Shown piece by piece: positions 1 to 5,350 of a stretch of 5,350 bases of DNA. Under the pieces are notes generated by a model. It saw only the letters and a list, made by a program, of their open reading frames with translations, was not told the origin of the DNA and made no database searches. The stretch is taken from contig JAQUYZ010000156.1 in the NCBI GenBank assembly GCA_028691625.1, forward strand, positions 1 to 5,350. The letters are read 5' to 3'. Every line of letters begins with the position of its first letter. The first letter of the stretch is position 1. Made by a program: the position numbers and the translations under genes. The stretch comes from Eubacteriales bacterium (GTDB taxonomy: Bacteria; Bacillota; Clostridia; Peptostreptococcales; Anaerovoracaceae).

Positions 1-2
1 TC

Positions 3-734
3 TTCGGATATGAAAGCGGCGCTTTTACCGGCTCCCGAAGGGATGGTAAAAAAGGTCTGTTTGAAACCGCAGAGAAAGGAACGATTTTTTTGGATGAAAT
101 ATCCGAACTTCCGCTGAATCTTCAGGTCAAGCTGCTGCAGGTAATCCAGGAACGTGAAATTACAAGGGTCGGCGGTGTGGAGAGCACTCCCATCGATGTT
201 AGAATTATTTCGGCCACAAACACAGACTTGATGGCTTTGGTCCATGAAGGAAAATTCAGAGAAGATTTATATTACAGGTTGAATGTAGTTCCGATCAGCA
301 TCCCTCCACTCAGAGAGCGGCCTGAGGATATTATCCCTATGATTCGCATTTTTCTCAATCAAAATAACAAAAAATTAAAAGAACATAAAGAAATTGACTC
401 GAAAACCATCGCCATTCTGATGAAATATACCTGGCCCGGCAATGTTCGTGAGCTTCAAAATATTGTCGAGCGGCTTGTGATCACAACCAAGGGGACAATC
501 ATTCTTCCGGAGAATCTGCCCAGCTTCATCCATGAAATCACAAGTGGAGTCGATATTACAACCACAGCCACGGTAAAAAGCCTGAAAAAGGCTCTGGATC
601 ATGCAGAGCGTGAAATCCTGCTTAAGACTCAGGAAAAATACATAACGACCCGGGCAATGGCAAAAGCTTTAGGTGTCAGTCAGCCTACCATTGTGCGCAA
701 ACTTCAGAAACATCATATCGCTGATACAGAATAG
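3..734 (+). CDS. Sigma-54-dependent transcriptional activator, C-terminal part (5' end outside window)
   Basis: This is the last 243 residues of a bacterial enhancer-binding protein, which uses ATP hydrolysis to open promoters held by sigma-54 RNA polymerase. The reading frame is open from the window edge, so the apparent TTG start at 90 is internal. Visible in order are the sigma-54 contact loop GAFTGS (18-35), Walker B GTIFLDE (78-98), the sensor I region IISATN, the arginine-finger segment [10 protein letters not shown], and sensor [10 protein letters not shown]. The C-terminus carries a helix-turn-helix ([23 protein letters not shown]) that resembles the TyrR-type domain more than Fis. 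Walker A and any N-terminal sensory domain (often PAS in Clostridia) lie upstream and cannot be seen. The TAG stop is at 732-734. The gene lies directly upstream of a -24/-12 promoter on the same strand, so it probably regulates the aldehyde dehydrogenase/aminotransferase operon. The family call is firm; the effector is unknown. Confidence 0.95.
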   Translation, partial: FGYESGAFTGSRRDGKKGLFETAEKGTIFLDEISELPLNLQVKLLQVIQEREITRVGGVESTPIDVRIISATNTDLMALVHEGKFREDLYYRLNVVPISIPPLRERPEDIIPMIRIFLNQNNKKLKEHKEIDSKTIAILMKYTWPGNVRELQNIVERLVITTKGTIILPENLPSFIHEITSGVDITTTATVKSLKKALDHAEREILLKTQEKYITTRAMAKALGVSQPTIVRKLQKHHIADTE

Positions 735-758
735 TATCAGCGATACTATTCTGTATCA
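716..758. promoter_or_regulatory. Tandem dyads GATAC-N6-GTATC, candidate enhancer (UAS) for the upstream activator
   Basis: Two perfect dyads lie side by side. Site A is TATCGCTGATAC (716-727), N6, GTATCAGCGATA (734-745). Site B is GATAC (742-746), N6, GTATC (753-757). The centres are 19 bases apart, about two helical turns. The six-base spacer equals that of known TyrR boxes (TGTAAA-N6-TTTACA), which fits the TyrR-like helix-turn-helix encoded just upstream. The sites lie roughly 250-275 bases upstream of the predicted sigma-54 start site, a workable distance for a looping activator. They overlap the last codons and stop of the activator gene. Their use as binding sites is inferred. The same bases could instead fold as an RNA hairpin. 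Confidence 0.6.
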
Positions 759-976
759 AATTGGATTCCTTTATTCTAGGGCGATTTCTGACTAATAAAC
801 GATTAAGTGCAATGAAATCGATACATTTATGAATCAACGTCCTTCCCTTTTCCTCCATAATCTGACATTCCCTTACGCTTTTTACGTATTTATGCCAAAT
901 ACTACATCCAACTTCACCTTCTATTTTCAAGGCTTTAAGGTTGAGCGACCTATTTTTGGCCGATTTATTCATAGTT

Positions 977-993
977 TTGGCATAAGCATTGCA
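977..993 (+). promoter_or_regulatory. Sigma-54 (-24/-12) promoter of the dehydrogenase/aminotransferase operon
   Basis: TTGGCATA, four bases, then TTGCA closely matches the consensus YTGGCACG-N4-TTGCW. The invariant GG is at 979-980 and the invariant GC at 991-992, with correct spacing. Transcription would start near 1003-1004, leaving a leader of about 45 bases before the ATG at 1049. An enhancer-binding protein gene immediately upstream and candidate enhancer dyads strengthen the call. Confidence 0.85.
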
Positions 994-1031
994 TAATATA
1001 ATCATGTTAATTAAATCAATTTATTTTTCTT

Positions 1032-1038
1032 AAGGAGG
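1032..1038 (+). promoter_or_regulatory. Strong ribosome binding site for the aldehyde dehydrogenase
   Basis: AAGGAGG lies ten bases before the ATG at 1049 and fixes that start. Such a strong site suggests that the gene was highly translated before the internal stop arose. Confidence 0.85.
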
Positions 1039-1048
1039 AATGTAGAAA

Positions 1049-2470
1049 ATGTCAGTTAATTACGCAGAATATGTAGCAGGTTTGGTTGCTAAAGGACATG
1101 CTGCACAAAAGATCGCTGAAAACTACACACAGGAAAAGGTAGACCAGTTAACTGCAGCAGTTGCTTATGCTCTTACTCAGCCTGATGTTGCCCTTAAATT
1201 TGGAGAAATGCTTGTTGAGGAATCCGGAATGGGTGTCCCAGGTGACAAGCAGTTGAAAATGTTTGGTAAAGTGAAAGGTACTTACTTCCAGATGAAGGGG
1301 CAGAAGTCCGTTGGTCTAGTAGAAGTAGATGAAAAGATGGGAATGGAAAAATGGGCGAAGCCAATGGGCGTTATCGGGGCAATCATTCCCGTAACCAACG
1401 GCGAAGCAACTCCTGTTGTTAAGTCCCTCATGGCTCTTAAAACCAGAAACGCAGTCATTCTTGCACCACATCCAAAAGCCAGCAAGACCAACTGGGCGGT
1501 AACTGAAATGATCAGAAGCATACTTAAGAAGTTCGATGCTCCCGTAGATCTTGTACAGGCAGTTGACCCTGATTAAGTAAGCATTGAAACTTCAGGCGAA
1601 TTGATGAAGCAGGTTGATTTCATCCTGGCAACCGGCGGCACACCAATGGTTAGACAGGCTTACTCCTCCGGAAACCCTGCAATCGGCGTAGGAACCGGTA
1701 ATGTTTGTACCATCATAGACGGAACGACCAATATGGACGATGTAGCTTCTCTGATTATCAAATCAAAGACATTTGACAACGCCACTTCCTGCTCAACAGA
1801 AAACAGCATTATCGTTTTTGAGGAATGCTATGACAAGTTTGTTGAAGCAATGGCTAAGGTGGGCGCTGCCCTGTTAAAGGACGGTTCCGAGGATAAGGCG
1901 AAGCTTCTGAAGACGATCTGGCCGGAGAGCCCTGCAAACCATGTACTGAACAGGCACATTGTTGCGCAGCCTGCAGCAAAGATCGCTGATCTTGCCGGAA
2001 TTAAGGTTGCTGATGGCACTAAAATGATCATGGTTGAAGAAAACGGCGGTTTCAGCGACGAATTCCCATTCGCAGGCGAAAAGCTTTCTCCTGTTGCTGC
2101 TGTCAGAAAAGCAAAGAATTTTGACGATGCAATCCAGCAGATGCTCAATATCTTAGAGTATCAAGGCAAGGGCCACAGCTGCGGTATCCACACTACAGTC
2201 GATGAAAGAATAGCAAAACTCAGCGATATCGCTCCGGTATGCAAGGTTTGCGTAAATGCTCCACAGTCGCTGACAAACAGCGGTTCCTGGACCTCCGGAT
2301 TCCCGATGTCTATGACATTAGGCTGCGGTACCTGGGGACACAACAGCATTTCCCACAATGCTACATGGAAGGATCTTTTAAACTTCACTTACGTTTCAAG
2401 ACCGATTCCTTCCTATCAGCCAAAGGACGAAGTTCTGTTCGACGAAGAAATCAGAAACGCATTCAAATAA
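1049..2470 (+). pseudogene. CoA-acylating aldehyde dehydrogenase (sulfoacetaldehyde dehydrogenase-like), interrupted by in-frame TAA
   Basis: The frame runs 473 codons from ATG 1049 to TAA 2470, but codon 176 (1574-1576) is TAA. Both halves align without a gap to the aldehyde dehydrogenase module found in AdhE and EutE/PduP proteins. These enzymes oxidise an aldehyde with CoA and NAD(P)+ to an acyl-CoA. Visible are GVIGAIIPVTNGEATP and KTRNAVILAPHPKASK (about residues 107-146, N117 conserved), ILATGGTPMV and SSGNPAIGVGTGNV (about 192-219), the catalytic cysteine in KTFDNATSCSTEN (Cys248, codon TGC at 1790), and GKGHSCGIHT further on. Lacking the AdhE alcohol dehydrogenase half, it is a stand-alone enzyme. 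The neighbouring taurine-type aminotransferase suggests sulfoacetaldehyde as substrate (SauS-like), but the sequence alone does not prove this. With the stop, the N-terminal piece (175 residues) lacks the active-site cysteine and the C-terminal piece lacks much of the nucleotide-binding region. It may be a recent nonsense mutation or a base-call error. Confidence 0.85.
1574..1576 (+). other. In-frame premature stop codon (TAA) inside the dehydrogenase
   Basis: The reading is GAT TAA GTA AGC ATT GAA, and the downstream frame continues as VSIETSGELMKQVDFILATGG. The frame is unchanged across the stop, so this is a substitution, not an indel. A single T-to-A change from TTA (Leu), a codon used elsewhere in this gene, would explain it. 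Other one-base origins such as CAA, GAA or AAA are equally allowed. Confidence 0.9.
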
Positions 2471-2483
2471 TACCGTCTCTTTT

Positions 2484-2561
2484 GCGGCCAGCTAGCTTAG
2501 CCGCTTATCAATAAGAAAATAATAATCCCTCATGCGGGGCTGTGAAGCCGCAGTCCCCGTA
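2484..2561 (+). other. Two possible RNA hairpins in the intra-operon spacer
   Basis: The 116-base spacer between the two enzyme genes holds GCGGC (2484-2488) pairing with GCCGC (2500-2504). It also holds a GC-rich stem, CGGGG+CTG (2535-2542) with CAG+CCCCG (2551-2559), with one bulged T. Neither is followed by a T-run, so they do not look like intrinsic terminators. They could be mRNA processing or stability elements that set separate levels for the two enzymes. No promoter-like sequence stands out here, so co-transcription from the sigma-54 promoter is the simplest reading. Confidence 0.45.
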
Positions 2562-2586
2562 ATATTCGTTAAAAGGAGATATTAAA

Positions 2587-3912
2587 ATGTCAAATGTAAA
2601 AGAACAAGGTATGAAATACAATCTTTACTCCTGGAGTGCACAGAAAAAGATCAGCCCTATGGTTGTTTCCAAAGCGGAAGGAATCTTCTTCTGGGACGAG
2701 GACGGCAAGAAATATTATGATATGTCAGCACAGCTCGTAAATTCCAACTTAGGTCACGGACACAAGAAACTGGTCCAGGCAATCAAGGATCAGGCTGAAA
2801 AAATGGCATTCATGGGACCTGGCTATTCTGTAGACGTTCGTTCCGAAGCTTCACAGAAACTTGTTGAGCTGTCCGGTCTGGAAGGCGCAAAGATTTTCTT
2901 CACAAACGCAGGTGCAGAAGCAAATGAAAATGCGATCAAATTTGCAAAAGCTTACACTGGTAAATGGAAGATCTTCTCCGCTTACAGAAGCTACCACGGT
3001 GCTTCCTTCGGAGCCAGTGCTCTGACTGGCGAACCAAGAAGATTTATTGCGGAACCGGGCGTACCTGGATTCATCAAATTTGATGGACCTTATGCTTATA
3101 GAGCACCTAGAGCTCGCAACTTCAAATCAGAGGCTGATGTCACCGCATTCTATCTTGAAATGCTGGAAAACCAGTTCCTGTATGAAGGACCAGATCAGAT
3201 CGCTGCTATTTTCTTTGAAACAATCGTTGGATCCAACGGAATTTTAATTCCGCCTGCAGGATATTATGAAGGAGTCAGAGCTCTATGCGACAAGTACAAT
3301 ATCGTATTGGTATTTGACGAAGTTATGGCCGGCTTCTACAGAACAGGTACTGCATTTGCATTCCATCAGTTCGGAGTTAAGCCTGACCTCGTAACCTTCG
3401 CAAAGGGTGCAACCTGCGGTTACGTTCCTCTTGGCGGCGTTATCGTAACGGAAAAAATCCACAAGATCTTCGACGAAAAGAAGATGTTCAACGGCCTTAC
3501 CTACAGTGCTCATCCAATGGGCTGTGCAACCACAATTGCAACTCTTGACGCATACAAGGAAGAAAAGGTTGCTGAGAACGTCAAAAAGCAGGGCAAGATT
3601 CTTGCTGATACCCTTGATGAAATGGAAAAGAAGCATGCAAGTGTTGGTCAAGTCAGACATATCGGATTGTTCAGCTGCGTAGAGTTGGTTAAGAACAAGG
3701 AAACCCGTGAGCCGATCGTTCCTTTCAATAAGGACACCGAAGGTTTAATGGCTAAGATCGTTGGTATGCTTAAGGTTGAAGGATTCTCAACGTATTCCCA
3801 CGAGAACATGGTTCTGATTTGTCCTCCACTCATCATTACGGAGACTGAATTAAGAGAAGCATTGGCTATTCTGGATAAGGTTCTGGATTCCGTTGACAAC
3901 ATGATCAAATAG
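2587..3912 (+). CDS. Class III PLP aminotransferase, probable taurine:2-oxoglutarate (or pyruvate) aminotransferase
   Basis: This is an intact 441-residue fold-type I, class III (omega) aminotransferase of normal family length. The start is set by AGGAG (2574-2578) eight bases before the ATG. Seen in order are an N-terminal YSWSAQKKISPM motif shared with proteins annotated as taurine--2-oxoglutarate transaminase, FFWDEDGKKYYDMSAQLVN (34-52), the cofactor phosphate-binding TNAGAEANENA (106-116), YRSYHGAS (133-140), FDEVMAGF with Asp244 to pair with the pyridine nitrogen, FAKGATCGYVPLGG with Lys273 as the Schiff-base lysine, and TYSAHPMGC (305-313). All key catalytic residues are present. It would move the amino group of a terminal amine to a 2-oxoacid, producing an aldehyde (sulfoacetaldehyde if taurine). 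It is the second gene after the interrupted acylating aldehyde dehydrogenase, which fits an amine-to-aldehyde-to-acyl-CoA route. Enzyme class is firm; taurine as substrate is inferred, and beta-alanine, GABA or other amines are possible. Confidence 0.85.
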   Translation: MSNVKEQGMKYNLYSWSAQKKISPMVVSKAEGIFFWDEDGKKYYDMSAQLVNSNLGHGHKKLVQAIKDQAEKMAFMGPGYSVDVRSEASQKLVELSGLEGAKIFFTNAGAEANENAIKFAKAYTGKWKIFSAYRSYHGASFGASALTGEPRRFIAEPGVPGFIKFDGPYAYRAPRARNFKSEADVTAFYLEMLENQFLYEGPDQIAAIFFETIVGSNGILIPPAGYYEGVRALCDKYNIVLVFDEVMAGFYRTGTAFAFHQFGVKPDLVTFAKGATCGYVPLGGVIVTEKIHKIFDEKKMFNGLTYSAHPMGCATTIATLDAYKEEKVAENVKKQGKILADTLDEMEKKHASVGQVRHIGLFSCVELVKNKETREPIVPFNKDTEGLMAKIVGMLKVEGFSTYSHENMVLICPPLIITETELREALAILDKVLDSVDNMIK

Positions 3913-3941
3913 TACAATTAAAATTTTCTTTCAGATGAAAG

Positions 3942-3970
3942 GAAAAGGCAGATAAAAAATCTGCCTTTTC
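3942..3970. terminator. Bidirectional intrinsic terminator between the aminotransferase gene and lexA
   Basis: A perfect 12-base-pair stem, GAAAAGGCAGAT (3942-3953) with ATCTGCCTTTTC (3959-3970), closes a five-A loop. On the + strand the stem ends in TTTTC followed by TTATTTC. On the - strand the A-rich left arm supplies the T-run. It lies 30 bases after the aminotransferase stop and 32 bases after the lexA stop, so it can serve both converging genes. Confidence 0.9.
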
Positions 3971-4002
3971 TTATTTCTATGGATTTAATAAGCATTTTCG
4001 GT

Positions 4003-4665
4003 TTACAGATAACGGAAGACACCCTTCACCAGGCCAAGAATCTTGACGTCGCTTACGATGATCGGGCTCATTAACTGATTTTCGGGCTGGAGGCGGACGT
4101 GTCCTTTCTCTTTATAAAAGGTTTTGACGGTCGCTTCGCTTTCAAAGCCGTCAACCATAGCGACGACGATGTCCCCGTTGTTTGCCGTACTCTGCTGGTG
4201 CACCAGGATATAATCGCCGTCCATAATTCCAGCCTCCACCATGCTCTCCCCTTTTACCGTAAGCATAAAGCTGTTTCCCTTCGATAAAAAGCGCGCTGGC
4301 ACAGGGATTGTGTCATCAATATTCTGTTCTGCCAGAATCGGCGTGCCGGCTGCAATTCTGCCGATGACAGGAATATCTACCACATCTGCTCGCTCCGCGT
4401 GATCCCGGACAGGCGCGGCAGGTTCCGATTCACCAAAGCTTTTCCCCGTTTCCGGATCAATAATCATCAATGCGCGTGGTTTCGCCGGATCCTTCTTGAT
4501 ATAACCCTTCCTCTCAAGGTTTTCGAGATCCTTATGGGTGGTTGATGTGGATTTGATGCCCAAGGCAGTACACATTTCCCTAACCGTAGGGGGATATCCT
4601 TTTTTCTTGATTTCTTCTTTCATATATGTGAGTATTTTTCGTTCACGATCCTTGAGTGGCTCCAT
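4003..4665 (-). CDS. lexA: LexA SOS-response repressor (self-cleaving)
   Basis: This is a complete 220-residue LexA, slightly longer than the roughly 200-205 residues usual for the family because of a longer linker. The N-terminal winged helix-turn-helix includes YPPTVREMCTALGIKSTSTTHKDLENLERKGYI (24-56). The linker, rich in Glu, Pro and Ala, runs about 72-95. The self-cleavage site is Ala106-Gly107 in RIAAGTP. The S24-type peptidase dyad is Ser141 (VKGESMVEAGI) and Lys181 (EATVKTF). All residues needed for RecA-stimulated autocleavage are present, so it should repress DNA-damage genes until cut. The start is fixed by AAGGAGG on the - strand (4675-4681), nine bases before the ATG. It is transcribed towards the taurine-type operon and away from the SDR gene. 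A LexA-box-like element in its promoter suggests autoregulation. Confidence 0.97.
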   Translation of the reverse strand: MEPLKDRERKILTYMKEEIKKKGYPPTVREMCTALGIKSTSTTHKDLENLERKGYIKKDPAKPRALMIIDPETGKSFGESEPAAPVRDHAERADVVDIPVIGRIAAGTPILAEQNIDDTIPVPARFLSKGNSFMLTVKGESMVEAGIMDGDYILVHQQSTANNGDIVVAMVDGFESEATVKTFYKEKGHVRLQPENQLMSPIIVSDVKILGLVKGVFRYL

Positions 4666-4765
4666 CAGAAAGTTCCTCCTTAAATCTTATATCAGATGAT
4701 TGCTGTATGCAGAAATAACGAACACTTTTTCTTTTCAAGCGATCATTTAATCTATTAGTACGAAC

Positions 4766-4794
4766 ATATTATCACATTTATCGAAAAATGTAAA
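4766..4794 (-). promoter_or_regulatory. Predicted lexA promoter (sigma-A type)
   Basis: On the - strand, TTTACA (4789-4794) is separated by 17 bases from TAATAT (4766-4771). The -35 matches the consensus TTGACA at five of six positions; the -10 is weaker, with GATAAT overlapping it as an alternative. The lexA leader would be about 90-95 bases long. Confidence 0.6.
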
Positions 4795-4803
4795 CAGATG
4801 TTC
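4792..4803. promoter_or_regulatory. Candidate LexA box in the lexA/SDR divergent region
   Basis: On the - strand the bases read GAAC-ATCT-GTTT, one change from the Gram-positive LexA core GAAC-N4-GTTC (allowed as GTTY in the B. subtilis consensus). The element overlaps the predicted lexA -35, so binding would block lexA transcription. Isolated CGAAC half-sites also occur at 4719-4723 and 4761-4765, the latter beside the lexA -10; neither has a good partner half. Binding is inferred from sequence only. Confidence 0.5.
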
Positions 4804-4827
4804 CGGTTTTTATTTCCTTAAGATTTA

Positions 4828-4836
4828 TGCTATAAT
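4828..4836 (+). promoter_or_regulatory. Predicted extended -10 promoter of the SDR gene
   Basis: TGC-TATAAT is a perfect extended -10 element with TATAAT at 4831-4836. No good -35 is found at the usual distance (only T-rich sequence near 4807-4813), which extended -10 promoters tolerate. Transcription would begin near 4843, about 54 bases before the ATG. The candidate LexA box lies just upstream of the -35 position. Confidence 0.6.
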
Positions 4837-4896
4837 AATTTTATCGACTTAACGTCTTAGCCAGACAGAAGCGGCCCTGCCGCTCAGGAGGATTTC

Positions 4897-5350
4897 ATGG
4901 ACCAATTTATACAGTTTAAAAATCAAGTCTGCCTTGTTACGGGCGCAGGAAGCGAAAACGGGATCGGCTTCTCAACTGCAAAAATATTAGGCCGGCTGGA
5001 AGGAAGAATTGCTCTGATCTCTACAACAGATCGCATTCAAAGGCGGGTTGATGAACTGAGGACGCTTGGAGCGGAGGCAAGGGGATATGTCGCCGACTTG
5101 ATGGACCGGGCCCAGGTGGAGAAGGTCATCGATGAAATCATTTCCGACTTTGGTCACATCGATGTTCTCATCAACAATGCCGGCATGACCCAGGTTGGTG
5201 AGGCTGAGGATTTCACAGAGTTTTCGCAGCTGTCCTATGATGATTGGGATCTTTCTATCAGCAGAAATCTAACGCTTTGCTTCAATGTGACAAGGAAGGT
5301 GCTTCCGTATATGATATCGGCGGAATACGGCCGGATCGTAAACGTTTCTT
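4897..5350 (+). CDS. Short-chain dehydrogenase/reductase (FabG-like), N-terminal part (3' end outside window)
   Basis: The frame is open from ATG 4897 to the window end, giving 151 residues of a classical SDR that is normally about 250. AGGAGG (4886-4891) lies five bases before the ATG and supports the start. The cofactor-binding glycine motif is VTGAGSENGIG, two residues longer than the common TGxxxGIG, a variant known in FabG-like proteins. Later come VADLMDR (Asp near the adenine pocket), the structural NNAG motif in IDVLINNAGMTQ, and GRIVNVS at the edge, just before the catalytic serine region. The YxxxK catalytic pair is beyond the window. It would reduce a ketone or oxidise an alcohol with NAD(P)(H); annotation as 3-oxoacyl-ACP reductase would be a default, not a proven role. 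It is divergent from lexA, and no link to the taurine-type operon is evident. Confidence 0.9.
   Translation, partial: MDQFIQFKNQVCLVTGAGSENGIGFSTAKILGRLEGRIALISTTDRIQRRVDELRTLGAEARGYVADLMDRAQVEKVIDEIISDFGHIDVLINNAGMTQVGEAEDFTEFSQLSYDDWDLSISRNLTLCFNVTRKVLPYMISAEYGRIVNVS

Larger units (their letters stand above)
735..1048 (+). other. Intergenic regulatory region between activator gene and operon
   Basis: This is a 314-base AT-rich stretch with no convincing gene. It holds the right half of the tandem dyads, a weaker third dyad (GATAC-N6-GAATC, 820-835), a small inverted repeat GTATTT-N5-AAATAC (886-902), the -24/-12 promoter (977-993) and the ribosome binding site (1032-1038). An antisense open frame crosses it, but the translation shows no recognisable motif and it overlaps both the activator end and the promoter. 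A long upstream leader like this is expected for a sigma-54 promoter that needs room for DNA looping. Confidence 0.6.

Noticed and set aside
722..758. Intrinsic terminator for the activator gene
   Set aside because: The stem is long but AT-rich and is followed by AATTGGATTCC, with no T-run; the DNA-dyad reading fits the context better.
782..820. Inverted repeat CGATTTC (782-788) / GAAATCG (814-820) as a regulatory site
   Set aside because: Seven-base arms 25 bases apart in AT-rich DNA can occur by chance, and no known site pattern matches.
886..902. Inverted repeat GTATTT-N5-AAATAC as another activator site
   Set aside because: Its half-sites and spacer differ from the GATAC-N6-GTATC pattern; short AT-rich dyads are expected by chance.
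685..1005. Antisense open frame of 106 codons across the activator end and intergenic region
   Set aside because: The translation has no recognisable domain, it overlaps the activator's coding end, the dyads and the sigma-54 promoter, and I see no clear ribosome binding site for it.
1574..1576. Programmed recoding at the internal stop (selenocysteine or pyrrolysine)
   Set aside because: Those systems use TGA and TAG; this codon is TAA, the position is not the catalytic residue, and the family cysteine is encoded normally at codon 248.
1560..1610. Frameshift or insertion as the cause of the broken dehydrogenase
   Set aside because: The frame before and after the stop is the same and the family alignment needs no gap, so a base substitution explains it.
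2239..2514. Plus-strand open frame of 91 codons overlapping the end of the dehydrogenase
   Set aside because: It is a different-frame shadow of conserved dehydrogenase sequence with no motif of its own.

Overview
The window looks like a chromosomal piece of an anaerobic Bacillota (Clostridia). The signs are moderate GC content, strong AAGGAGG-type ribosome binding sites, a Gram-positive LexA, and a sigma-54 enhancer-binding protein (EBP) beside a catabolic operon, as in amino-acid-fermenting Clostridia. I cannot name the species. An Eubacteriales/Anaerovoracaceae-like host is only a guess.

Layout. (1) 3-734, + strand: the C-terminal 243 residues of a sigma-54-dependent activator, with the GAFTGS loop, Walker B, arginine-finger region and a TyrR-like helix-turn-helix. 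(2) 735-1048: a 314-base regulatory gap. At its left edge, overlapping the end of the activator gene, are two tandem dyads of the form GATAC-N6-GTATC. At its right edge is a well-matched -24/-12 promoter (TTGGCA...TTGCA), followed by a strong ribosome binding site. (3) 1049-2470: a CoA-acylating aldehyde dehydrogenase, best guess sulfoacetaldehyde dehydrogenase, interrupted by one in-frame TAA at codon 176 and otherwise intact. (4) 2471-2586: a spacer with two possible hairpins. (5) 2587-3912: an intact class III aminotransferase resembling taurine:2-oxoglutarate aminotransferase. (6) A bidirectional terminator at 3942-3970. (7) 4003-4665, - strand: lexA. (8) 4666-4896: a divergent promoter region with a LexA-box-like element. 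(9) From 4897, + strand: the first 151 residues of a short-chain dehydrogenase/reductase, cut by the window end.

How the parts may work together. The activator, dyads, sigma-54 promoter and two enzymes form a plausible self-contained switch. The activator would bind the dyads at its own gene's 3' end, loop to the -24/-12 promoter, and turn on an aminotransferase plus acylating dehydrogenase pair. That pair would convert an amino compound such as taurine through an aldehyde (sulfoacetaldehyde) to an acyl-CoA. The premature stop suggests that the dehydrogenase step is broken in this strain, or that the base is a sequencing error. The lexA/SDR pair to the right appears to be an unrelated housekeeping region.

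No mobile element, CRISPR array, tRNA or rRNA was seen. I found no clearly new system. The points most worth checking are the in-frame stop and the tandem-dyad/sigma-54 arrangement.
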